Positions 23,349 through 30,693 of a DNA stretch of 64,000 nucleotides are shown one piece after another. The notes under the pieces were generated by a model. The model saw nothing but the letters and a program-made list of their open reading frames with translations. It was not told where the DNA came from and did not search any database. Source of the stretch: an uncultured Christensenella sp. (lineage in GTDB: Bacteria > Bacillota > Clostridia > Christensenellales > Borkfalkiaceae); NCBI GenBank assembly GCA_910578565.1, contig CAJTQF010000001.1, forward strand, positions 434,001-498,000, written 5' to 3'. How positions within the stretch are numbered: position 1 is the stretch's first letter; each line of letters begins with the position of its first letter. Both the position numbers and the translations under genes were made by a program.

Positions 23349-24416
23349 ATGGACGCTGGAAAAATTGTTCTTAACGTATTTCTGTTGCTCGTAGGTTTTG
23401 TATTGCTTGTAAAGGGAGCCGATTTTTTTGTGGACGGCGCTTCCGGTATTGCTAAGAAATTAAAAGTTTCAACTTTTATAATCGGCGTAACCGTAGTGGC
23501 GTTAGGCACCAGCGCGCCCGAACTTGCCGTTACTATTGTAGACGCGGTCGGCGGGGAAGGCACGCTTATTACGGGCAATATTTTAGGCAGTAATATAATC
23601 AATATCTTTTTGATACTCGGAATATCCGCGGTAATTTGCAAACTTCCCGTGGAAAAAACCACGCGTTTTATTGATTTGCCTTTTTTAATTATAACAAGCA
23701 CACTGTTTGTGGTTCTGGGATTTTTCGGCGATTCGTTTGAATGGTGGGAAGGATTAATACTGGTACTGCTGTATATCGGCTTTATGGTTTACAACATTTT
23801 GCTTGCAAAACGGCAGTCAAAAGCTCTTTTAGAAGAAGCAACAGCAACCGTCGCAACTTTCGAAGGCGACAAAGCCGAAATAATGCCCGCAAACCGTTGG
23901 GAGAAGATTAAAGCGGGTTATGAAAATTTGCAGTCAAAAACCTGGTTTCTTATAATTTTAACAGTTGCAGGTTTAGGTATGGTTGTGGGCGGCGCCGAAC
24001 TTGTGGTAAATTCGGCGCAATATATCGCAAAAGACGTTTTCAAAATTCCTGCCGAAATAGTTGCATTGACTGTTGTGGCGTTCGGAACTTCTCTTCCGGA
24101 ACTTGTAACTTCGGTTTCTGCCGCTAAAAAGGGAGACGTAGGAATTGCAACAGGAAATATAATCGGCAGCAATATTGCAAATATTTTGCTTATCGGCGGC
24201 GTCGGCGCTCTCTGTACGGGCGGCAAGGGACTTCCTTTCAGTATGGAAGGCGTTATAAGCGGGTTGGTTGCTCTTTTTGCGGCAGTAATTATCTTTTCGT
24301 CCTGTTGGGGAAAAACTAAAAGTTTAGGCAGGATATTCGGTATAATATGTCTTTTGTGCCTTGTCGCTTACTATGTTTTTGTTTTTCTGAATTTGTATGT
24401 GTTAAAACTTTATTAA
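23349..24416 (+). CDS. CaCA-family cation antiporter (YrbG-like), probably Mn2+/Ca2+ export
   Basis: 355 residues, about ten membrane helices in two inverted halves. Both alpha repeats are intact: VALGTSAPELAVTIVDAV...GNILGSNIINI and VAFGTSLPELVTSVSAA...GNIIGSNIANI. Standard annotation is sodium/calcium antiporter. Control by a Mn2+ riboswitch, with no other gene in the transcript, argues that the physiological cargo is Mn2+, or Mn2+ as well as Ca2+. Start ATG follows GTGAGGT. The substrate is an inference from the riboswitch. Confidence 0.93.
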   Translation: MDAGKIVLNVFLLLVGFVLLVKGADFFVDGASGIAKKLKVSTFIIGVTVVALGTSAPELAVTIVDAVGGEGTLITGNILGSNIINIFLILGISAVICKLPVEKTTRFIDLPFLIITSTLFVVLGFFGDSFEWWEGLILVLLYIGFMVYNILLAKRQSKALLEEATATVATFEGDKAEIMPANRWEKIKAGYENLQSKTWFLIILTVAGLGMVVGGAELVVNSAQYIAKDVFKIPAEIVALTVVAFGTSLPELVTSVSAAKKGDVGIATGNIIGSNIANILLIGGVGALCTGGKGLPFSMEGVISGLVALFAAVIIFSSCWGKTKSLGRIFGIICLLCLVAYYVFVFLNLYVLKLY

Positions 24417-24457
24417 TAAGTATAAAACGTGCTTTGCGCGGCAAAAATATTTATATA

Positions 24458-24486
24458 AAAGATACTCTTAAAAAACGAGTATCTTT
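24458..24486 (+). terminator. Hairpin after the cation antiporter, probable terminator
   Basis: A perfect 10-bp stem AAAGATACTC/GAGTATCTTT with a 9-nt loop. The T-run is short (TTT in the arm, then CGC), so termination may be weak. Confidence 0.5.
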
Positions 24487-24544
24487 CGCAAAACGGCGGT
24501 ACATATTATAGAGTATATAACACTGCCGAAAAAAAGAGGTAATT

Positions 24545-24892
24545 ATGAATATTAAGCGCGGAGAACTGTATTATGCCGACTTGTCGCCCGTTGTCGGTAG
24601 CGAACAAGGGGGAATAAGGCCGGTGCTTGTCGTCCAGAACGATGTTGGCAACAAATATTCGCCTACCGTCATTGCCGCGGCAGTAACAAGTAAAATAAAT
24701 AAGGCTAAACTTCCCACCCACATAGAGCTTTCTTCAAATTTATACGGTCTTGCTAAAGATTCGGTTATACTTTTAGAACAGATACGTACGCTCGATAAAC
24801 GAAGGTTAAAGGAGCGTATAGGGGAGCTTAGCGACGCGACAATGAACCGCGTTGATAAAGCCATTTTAATAAGTCTCGGTTTTATGAAATAA
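24545..24892 (+). CDS. MazF/PemK-family endoribonuclease toxin (EndoA-like)
   Basis: 115 residues, full length. MazF signatures: MNIKRGELYYADLSPVVGSEQGG, the catalytic region IRPVLVVQND, SPTVIAAAVTSK and the C-terminal EQIRTLDKRRLKERIG. The family cleaves mRNA at short sequence motifs and is normally held inactive by an antitoxin (NdoAI/MazE) encoded just upstream. Here the upstream gap is only 128 nt and contains no antitoxin ORF; the upstream gene is the cation antiporter. AGAGGT precedes ATG. A terminator follows directly. Confidence 0.92.
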   Translation: MNIKRGELYYADLSPVVGSEQGGIRPVLVVQNDVGNKYSPTVIAAAVTSKINKAKLPTHIELSSNLYGLAKDSVILLEQIRTLDKRRLKERIGELSDATMNRVDKAILISLGFMK

Positions 24893-24897
24893 TATCA

Positions 24898-24936
24898 GGC
24901 ACGTACGGATTGCATACCGTGCGTGCCGTCCTTTTT
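24898..24936 (+). terminator. Intrinsic terminator of mazF
   Basis: An 11-bp stem GGCACGTACGG/CCGTGCGTGCC (one G-U) followed by CCTTTTT; its T-run abuts the lspA -35 box. Confidence 0.88.
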
Positions 24937-24937
24937 A

Positions 24938-24966
24938 TTGACAAAATTCCGCTTTTGATATATTAT
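24938..24966 (+). promoter_or_regulatory. Sigma-A promoter of lspA
   Basis: TTGACA (24938-24943), 17-nt spacer, TATTAT (24961-24966). The lspA ATG at 24973 is 6 nt after the -10 box, so the mRNA should be leaderless. Confidence 0.82.
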
Positions 24967-24972
24967 ATAGCT

Positions 24973-25605
24973 ATGCTTGAAAAAATTAAAAAACTAAAAG
25001 TCCATATAGGTTGGAAAAGTATAATACTTATAGGCGTATGCGTTGTGCTGGTGCTTATTGATTTGCTTACCAAAATTTTTGAAGAGCGTTATAACTGGAA
25101 TTGCGTAATAATCCCCAATTTTATTGAAATTGTGAGCGGCAGCAGAAACCCCGGTTGCGCTTTCAGTTTTCTTGCGGAAGCCGCTTGGGGACAGATTTTT
25201 TTAATTGTAATCACTTTCATTATGTTGTTTTTAATAATAGGCTTTTTCATTTTGTTGCCTGAAAGGTTTATTGTTTTAAAAGTGGCAATTTCAATGGTGG
25301 CGGCGGGCGCCGTCGGAAATCTGATAGACAGAATCGCTTTTCAGGAAGTGCGTGATTTTGTAGAGCTTAATATGTTCGGTAATATGGTGGCGTGTAATTT
25401 TGCCGACTTTTGGATAGTTTTAGGCGCAATTCTTGCAGTGATAGATTTATTATTTTTAAACGAGTGGGCGGTGTTCCCCCTTACAAAGTCTGCAAAACTT
25501 GTGCAGGCAAAACATAAAGAGCAGGCGGAGCAGAAAAATCAGCAGGAAGTTAAGGAAGAAAAGCCCGAAGAAGAAAGCAAGCAGGATAACGACGGAAATG
25601 GATAA
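24973..25605 (+). CDS. lspA: Lipoprotein signal peptidase (signal peptidase II)
   Basis: 210 residues with four membrane helices. Catalytic-site blocks are NLIDRIAFQEVRDFVE and NFADFWIVLGA, each with one active Asp. The enzyme removes the signal peptide of prolipoproteins such as the pectate lyase encoded at 8137. An unusual C-terminal tail of about 35 residues, rich in Glu, Lys and Gln (EQKNQQEVKEEKPEEESKQ), extends past the usual length of about 160 residues. ATG 24973 is chosen: a longer frame from 24910 would run through the terminator and promoter. No Shine-Dalgarno; predicted leaderless. Overlaps the pseudouridine synthase gene. Confidence 0.93.
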   Translation: MLEKIKKLKVHIGWKSIILIGVCVVLVLIDLLTKIFEERYNWNCVIIPNFIEIVSGSRNPGCAFSFLAEAAWGQIFLIVITFIMLFLIIGFFILLPERFIVLKVAISMVAAGAVGNLIDRIAFQEVRDFVELNMFGNMVACNFADFWIVLGAILAVIDLLFLNEWAVFPLTKSAKLVQAKHKEQAEQKNQQEVKEEKPEEESKQDNDGNG

Positions 25606-26506
25606 ACTGCATTTTATTGCTGAAAGCGTCTGCCCGCGTGCGGACGTTTTTCTTTGCGAAAAACTTGATAAAACCCGTTCGGCGGTAAAAAAACTGATTG
25701 ACGGCGGCTGTGTTATTATTAACGGGAAATCGGCTAAGCCTTCGCAGGAAATCAACGGCGGCGACGTAATCGAAGTAACTTTGCCGCCGGCTACGGAATA
25801 TTCGGTAAAGCCCGAAGATATACCCATTGAAATTATTTACGAAGATAAGGACATAGCCGTTGTAAATAAACCGCAGGGTATGACCGTTCATATGGGCAAC
25901 GGCAATACTGACGGAACGCTTGTCAATGCTTTATTATACAGGCTTGACAGTTTAAGCGGGATAAACGGCGTTATAAGACCGGGCATTGTTCACAGAATAG
26001 ATAAAGATACGTCAGGGCTTTTAGTCGTAGCTAAAAACGACAGGGCGCATTTAAGCCTTTCGCAACAGATAGCGGAAAAAACCTGTAAAAGAACTTATCT
26101 TGCCTTATTGGAAGGCAATTTAAAAGAGAATAGCGGCAGGGTTACGACATATATAGGCAGAAGCGCGCAGGACAGAACAAAAATGGCGGTAGTTGCGCCT
26201 GACAAGGGGAAACTGGCGGTTACCGATTTTACCGTTCTTGAAAGGTATCAGGGTTATACGTTGTGCCGTTTCGATTTGCAGACGGGCAGAACGCACCAGA
26301 TACGCGTACATGCAAAACATTTGGGGCACCCCGTAGTCGGCGATACGGTTTACGGCGTTAAAAAACAAAAATTCAATTTGAACGGTCAGCTTTTGCATGC
26401 ATTCAGACTTTCTCTTTCCCATCCCGAAACGGGTGAACAGATGACGTTTGAAGCCCCTGTTCCCGACTATTTCAGCGGAGTGTTGACCAAACTTAAAAAG
26501 CAGTAA
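25598..26506 (+). CDS. RluD-type ribosomal RNA pseudouridine synthase
   Basis: 302 residues. An N-terminal S4-like domain (RADVFLCEKLDKTRSAVKKLID, INGKSAKPSQEINGGDVIEV) precedes the catalytic domain with HRIDKDTSGLLVVAKND (catalytic Asp in motif II), QTGRTHQIRVH and GHPVVGDTVYG. It isomerises uridines in 23S rRNA (RluA/RluD family; B. subtilis YlyB is also encoded next to lspA). The start overlaps the lspA stop. Exact target sites cannot be told. Confidence 0.93.
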   Translation: MDKLHFIAESVCPRADVFLCEKLDKTRSAVKKLIDGGCVIINGKSAKPSQEINGGDVIEVTLPPATEYSVKPEDIPIEIIYEDKDIAVVNKPQGMTVHMGNGNTDGTLVNALLYRLDSLSGINGVIRPGIVHRIDKDTSGLLVVAKNDRAHLSLSQQIAEKTCKRTYLALLEGNLKENSGRVTTYIGRSAQDRTKMAVVAPDKGKLAVTDFTVLERYQGYTLCRFDLQTGRTHQIRVHAKHLGHPVVGDTVYGVKKQKFNLNGQLLHAFRLSLSHPETGEQMTFEAPVPDYFSGVLTKLKKQ

Positions 26507-26521
26507 AGTACGCCTATTTGC

Positions 26522-26550
26522 TTGCAAAAATTAAAGCGTATTGTTATAAT
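26522..26550 (+). promoter_or_regulatory. Sigma-A promoter of the small membrane protein gene
   Basis: TTGCAA, 17-nt spacer, TATAAT (26545-26550). A normal leader with AAAGGAG follows. Confidence 0.8.
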
Positions 26551-26581
26551 GAAAACAACATTAGTGTAAAGGAGTAATATT

Positions 26582-26923
26582 ATGGCAAAGAGATCTACAA
26601 GAGTTGCAAGAGAAAGAACCGATTTGACTAAATTCTGTGCGTTCTGGGGTATGGCTATTGCCGCAATACTTTATATTTGCAGCGGCGTTTTAAATCTTTT
26701 AATCAGGTTTGTAGACAGCTTATCTTCCGATACGGCGGGAGTGTTAAGGCAGACGGTAAGTATAATTACTTTGCTCGGCAACATAGCTATTATAATTGCA
26801 ATAGGTTTGCCCGCATACGGCTTTGTAAGAGGAAAAAGCAAGGGCTGGAAAGTTTTCTTCTGGGTGGCGTTGGTAATATTCGCGCTCGGCGTAGTGTTCG
26901 GTATGATTTCAACCGTAATTTAA
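26582..26923 (+). CDS. Small membrane protein, unknown
   Basis: 113 residues with a basic N-terminus (KRSTRVARERTD) and three hydrophobic helices (about 20-42, 60-80, 90-112). I do not recognise the family. It has its own promoter, an AAAGGAG ribosome binding site and a terminator, so it is a well-formed single-gene unit. Confidence 0.75.
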   Translation: MAKRSTRVARERTDLTKFCAFWGMAIAAILYICSGVLNLLIRFVDSLSSDTAGVLRQTVSIITLLGNIAIIIAIGLPAYGFVRGKSKGWKVFFWVALVIFALGVVFGMISTVI

Positions 26924-26932
26924 TAGTTAGCC

Positions 26933-26964
26933 AAAATCCCCGTCTCACAGTCGGGGATTTTTCA
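26933..26964 (+). terminator. Intrinsic terminator of the small membrane protein gene
   Basis: A 10-bp stem AAAATCCCCG/CGGGGATTTT with a 9-nt loop and T-run. Confidence 0.88.
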
Positions 26965-26981
26965 TTTTTGCATACTTTTTC

Positions 26982-27010
26982 TTTACAAATCCGCATTTAT
27001 AACTTATAAT
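26982..27010 (+). promoter_or_regulatory. Sigma-A promoter of the DUF512-der operon
   Basis: TTTACA (26982-26987), 17-nt spacer, consensus TATAAT (27005-27010). ATG 27017 is 6 nt downstream, predicting a leaderless mRNA. Confidence 0.85.
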
Positions 27011-27016
27011 CTTTAT

Positions 27017-28294
27017 ATGCTTGAAATTGCCAAAGCAAAGGGCAAACTTGCCGCTCAATATAAATTTAAAAAAGGCGATAAAATCATCGCTTTTGACGGT
27101 TTCACCGCCGAAGACAGTCTGGACTATCTTTTTTATGACAGTAAATCATCGTTTATGGTAAGGTTAATTTCCGACGGAAGAGAAAGGACCGTTAAAGTCG
27201 ATAAGGCGGAAGACGAAAGTTTAAACCTTACTTTTAAAGAGAACGATAAAATCCGAACTTGCCAAAACAAGTGTATTTTTTGCTTTGTCGACCAAATGGG
27301 CGAAGGTATGCGTAAAAGTCTTTACGTCAAAGACGACGACTATACAATGAGTTTTATGTGCGGCAATTTCGTTACCCTTACCAACGTCAGCGACGAAGAT
27401 ATAGAAAGAATTATAAGACTGCATTTGTCGCCCCTGTATGTTTCCGTTCATACTATGGACGGGCAGTTGCGTTGTAAACTTATGGGGAACAGGTTCGCTG
27501 GAAAAATAAGCGAACAGTTAAAAAAACTGACAGACGCGAAAATAACAGTTCACTGTCAGGCTGTTATAGTACCGGGTTTAAACGATGGGGAAAACCTTGA
27601 ATATACAGCAAAAAAACTGTTTGAAATGTATCCGTACGTTGCTGACGTTGCGGTGGTTCCCACAGGACTTACAAAACACCGTGAAAACCTGACCGCAATT
27701 TCAGATATAACGGCGGACAGCGCTTCTGCAATTCTTGATTTGTGCGATAAACTTAATGCGGAGTTCGGCGTGAATTTTTTGCTACCCGCTGACGAATATT
27801 TTGTCAGGTGCGGAAGAGATTTTAAACCTGCGGACTTTTACGGAAATTTTTCACAGATTGAAAACGGTATAGGGATGACAAGCAAGTTCATTTCGGAGTT
27901 TACTGAAAGCGTTTATAAAACCGCTTTTAAAAAACGTAAGCGCGTTGCCGTTGTGACGGGAGTCAGCGCGGCAAAAGTTATAGATGAAATGTGCAATCTT
28001 GCAAACTCTAACGTTGAAAATTTATATGCTTTCGCCTTGCCTGTGGAAAATAAGTTTTTCGGTTCGACTGTGACGTGTACGGGGCTTTTAACGGGCGGCG
28101 ATATTGCCGCGTCGTTGAAAAGTAATGCGGATAAATTTGACGTTGCGATTATTCCGTCTAATACTCTTAAAGAATTTGAAGACGTTTTTTTGGACGATAT
28201 GACGGTAAAACAGCTTAAAAAACTTTTAAAAGGTAAAAAAATAGTAATAAATAATACACAGGACGAACTTTTCGGCTGTATGGTCAGGTGTTAA
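27017..28294 (+). CDS. DUF512 radical-SAM-like protein
   Basis: 425 residues. An N-terminal PDZ-like segment (about 1-60, KFKKGDKIIAFDGF) is followed by a radical SAM core with the CQNKCIFC cluster motif (Cys-x3-Cys-x2-Cys, near 80) and FCFVDQMGEGMRKSLYVKDDDY, then the C-terminal DUF512 domain. The family (TIGR03279) is a putative Fe-S enzyme of unknown reaction that is often next to der in Clostridia, as here. No Shine-Dalgarno; ATG lies 6 nt after the -10 box. It heads an operon with a TfoX-like protein, der and plsY. Confidence 0.92.
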   Translation: MLEIAKAKGKLAAQYKFKKGDKIIAFDGFTAEDSLDYLFYDSKSSFMVRLISDGRERTVKVDKAEDESLNLTFKENDKIRTCQNKCIFCFVDQMGEGMRKSLYVKDDDYTMSFMCGNFVTLTNVSDEDIERIIRLHLSPLYVSVHTMDGQLRCKLMGNRFAGKISEQLKKLTDAKITVHCQAVIVPGLNDGENLEYTAKKLFEMYPYVADVAVVPTGLTKHRENLTAISDITADSASAILDLCDKLNAEFGVNFLLPADEYFVRCGRDFKPADFYGNFSQIENGIGMTSKFISEFTESVYKTAFKKRKRVAVVTGVSAAKVIDEMCNLANSNVENLYAFALPVENKFFGSTVTCTGLLTGGDIAASLKSNADKFDVAIIPSNTLKEFEDVFLDDMTVKQLKKLLKGKKIVINNTQDELFGCMVRC

Positions 28295-28618
28295 GTGGCT
28301 ACAAGTAAACAGTATATAAGTTATCTAACAGAACAACTTAAAAATCTGGACGGCATTGTGTTCCGTCCTATGATGGGCGAGTACTTGCTGTATTTCAGGG
28401 GCAGGCTTGCGGGCGGCGTTTATAACGAAAGATTGTTGATTAAACCCGTGCCGTCTGCAATGGCGTATTTGCCCGACGCGCAGGATGCAATACCTTATTC
28501 TGGCGCAAAGCCTATGATTCTGGTGAAAAATACCGACGATGCGGAATTTCTCTGCGGACTTTTCACGGCAATTTATAGCGACCTGCCCGAACCTAAAATA
28601 AAAAAGAAGAACGGATAA
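28295..28618 (+). CDS. TfoX N-terminal domain protein
   Basis: 107 residues. The GIVFRPMMGEYLLYFRGRLAGGVYNERLLIKPVPSA stretch is typical of the TfoX/Sxy N-terminal domain, found in competence regulators of Gram-negatives but also as small stand-alone proteins of unknown role in Firmicutes, as here. It starts with GTG directly after the DUF512 stop, without a clear Shine-Dalgarno, suggesting translational coupling. Confidence 0.85.
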   Translation: MATSKQYISYLTEQLKNLDGIVFRPMMGEYLLYFRGRLAGGVYNERLLIKPVPSAMAYLPDAQDAIPYSGAKPMILVKNTDDAEFLCGLFTAIYSDLPEPKIKKKNG

Positions 28619-28622
28619 AATT

Positions 28623-29933
28623 ATGGCAAATCCGCTTATAGCGATCGTCGGCAGACCCAACGTCGGAAAGAGTACTTTTTTCAACAAAATAGCCGGCAGA
28701 AAAATTTCAATAACAGAAGACAGACCGGGCGTCACGCGCGACAGGCTTTATGCCGATTCGGAGTGGCGCGGCAAGGCGTTTTCTATGGTCGATACCGGGG
28801 GCATTGAAATGCGTTCGGAAGACGTGATGTGGAAAGAAATTAAAAAACAGGCGGAAGTCGCAATAGACACCGCGCAGGTAATTCTTTTTTTCGTTGACGG
28901 AAAAGAAGGTTTGACTACGTCGGATTACGACGTTGCCGATATGTTGCGCCGCAGTAAAAAACCCGTTATTTTGGTTGTAAACAAAATAGACGAGTATTCC
29001 GAAGAAAAGATTTTTGAATTTTACTCGCTTGGTCTCGGAGAGCCTTACCCCATATCCGCAGAACACGGTACGGGACTCGGCGACGTCTTGGACGAAGCCG
29101 TAAGTTGGTTTGAAAAGGTAGAAACAAGCGAAGACAACAGTATTAAAATTGCAGTCGTAGGAAAACCGAATGCTGGCAAATCAAGCCTTGTGAACAGGCT
29201 TCTCGGGTTCGAGCGTTCTATCGTTACTGATATAGCCGGAACTACGCGCGACGCTATTGATACAAAATTTACTTACGGCGACAAAAATTACACAATAATA
29301 GATACGGCGGGAATACGCAAAAAAAGCAGGGTTGAAGACGATGTAGAGTACTACTCGGTAATGCGCGCTTTTGACGCTGTCCGCCGTGCGGACGTGTGTT
29401 TGCTTGTTGTTGACAGCGCTGACGGATTGACCGAGCAGGACACCAAAATTATCGGTTACGTTCACGAAGCGGGTAAACCGTCCGTTATAGTAATGAATAA
29501 ATGGGATTTGATTGAAAAGGATACCAACACCATAAACAAGTTTGAGCTGAAACTTAAAGAAGACTTAAAGTTTATGGACTATTTCAAATCTATCTACATT
29601 TCCGCAAAAACAGGACAGCGCGCAGAAAAAATTTTGTCTCTCGTTGACACGGTTTACGCGCATTCCGTTTTCAGAATACCTACCGGTGTGCTTAACGACG
29701 TTATTGCTGACGCTGTCCGTGCAAACGAACCGCCTTCGTATAACGGCAGACGATTAAAAGTATATTACTCGTCGCAGGTTTCGGTTGCACCGCCGACCGT
29801 CGCGCTTTTTGTGAACAGCGTTGATTTGTTGCATTTTTCATACCAGAGATTTTTAGAAAACACTTTGCGTAAAGCATTTGATTTTTCGGGAACTCCAATT
29901 AAAATATTGACCAGAGAGAAGAAAAGCAATTAA
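28623..29933 (+). CDS. der: Ribosome-associated GTPase Der (EngA)
   Basis: 436 residues with two tandem GTPase domains: first GRPNVGKST, DTGG and NKID; second GKPNAGKSS, DTAG and NKWD; then a KH-like C-terminal domain. Der is essential for assembly of the 50S ribosomal subunit. Residues and spacing look normal. plsY starts within the stop codon region (TAATG). Confidence 0.97.
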   Translation: MANPLIAIVGRPNVGKSTFFNKIAGRKISITEDRPGVTRDRLYADSEWRGKAFSMVDTGGIEMRSEDVMWKEIKKQAEVAIDTAQVILFFVDGKEGLTTSDYDVADMLRRSKKPVILVVNKIDEYSEEKIFEFYSLGLGEPYPISAEHGTGLGDVLDEAVSWFEKVETSEDNSIKIAVVGKPNAGKSSLVNRLLGFERSIVTDIAGTTRDAIDTKFTYGDKNYTIIDTAGIRKKSRVEDDVEYYSVMRAFDAVRRADVCLLVVDSADGLTEQDTKIIGYVHEAGKPSVIVMNKWDLIEKDTNTINKFELKLKEDLKFMDYFKSIYISAKTGQRAEKILSLVDTVYAHSVFRIPTGVLNDVIADAVRANEPPSYNGRRLKVYYSSQVSVAPPTVALFVNSVDLLHFSYQRFLENTLRKAFDFSGTPIKILTREKKSN

Positions 29934-30652
29934 TGAAAGAGTTTAATGTTGCCGAAAACTGGTATTGGTTTTTAGTCGCGGCTATAGCTTGCTATTTACT
30001 GGGTTGCTTCAATTTTGCCGTGTTGATATCCCGTATAAAAAAACAGGATATACGCGGCGTGGGCAGCGGCAATCCGGGAACTATGAATATGACGCGCTCG
30101 TTCGGCATTAAAATAGGAGCCGTAAATTTTTTCTGCGACGTAATAAAGGGCGGGGTACCTGCGCTTGCAGGCTGGCTGTTGTTTAAGGATTACGTTTTTG
30201 CGGGGACGCAAATTTCCGTGTCTGATTTTGCCCGTTACTTTTTCGGATTGTTCGTTATAATCGGTCATATATTTCCGGTTACTATGAAATTTATGGGCGG
30301 CAAGGGAATAGCGTCCACGGTGGGGCTTTTTGCGTTCGCTTTGCCTTGCGAAGAGTGGTGGTATTTCTTAGTTGCTTTTGTTTTTTTGACGTGCGTTCTC
30401 GTATATATCATTGTGTTTGAACTTGGGTCTATGGGTTCGCTTGTCGGCGTAACCGCGCTTTCTATATGGCAGGCAGCTATATTTGTTTTAAGGTACAAAG
30501 AAGTTTTGTCAAACGGTTGGGTAATAAGCATTTTAATGATGTTGCTTTTGTTAAATATTTTGACGTGGGGCGCACATCATAAAAACATTTACAAACTTCT
30601 CGCGGGGGAAGAGCACCGCACAAAAGTCCGTAAAAAGAAAAAGACCTTATAA
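29933..30652 (+). CDS. plsY: Acyl-phosphate:glycerol-3-phosphate acyltransferase PlsY
   Basis: 239 residues, several membrane helices. The three PlsY motifs are visible: VGSGNPGTMNMTRSFG, GHIFPVTMKFMGGKGIAST and the later VFELGSMGSLVG. It makes lysophosphatidic acid in the first step of phospholipid synthesis. It is slightly longer than usual (about 200) because of an insert near residues 75-100. Der-plsY is a common pair in Firmicutes. A terminator follows 9 nt after the stop. Confidence 0.94.
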   Translation: MKEFNVAENWYWFLVAAIACYLLGCFNFAVLISRIKKQDIRGVGSGNPGTMNMTRSFGIKIGAVNFFCDVIKGGVPALAGWLLFKDYVFAGTQISVSDFARYFFGLFVIIGHIFPVTMKFMGGKGIASTVGLFAFALPCEEWWYFLVAFVFLTCVLVYIIVFELGSMGSLVGVTALSIWQAAIFVLRYKEVLSNGWVISILMMLLLLNILTWGAHHKNIYKLLAGEEHRTKVRKKKKTL

Positions 30653-30661
30653 ATTAAATAA

Positions 30662-30693
30662 GGCGCAACGTATAAGCGTTGCGCCGTTTTTTT
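30662..30693. terminator. Intrinsic terminator between convergent plsY and the PEP-synthase-like gene
   Basis: A perfect 9-bp stem GGCGCAACG/CGTTGCGCC followed by seven T. The minus-strand gene ends within its T-run, so it may act in both directions. Confidence 0.88.

Noticed and set aside
24910..24972. Upstream extension of lspA
   Set aside because: It would be translated from the mazF terminator and lspA promoter; ATG 24973 fits the family start.
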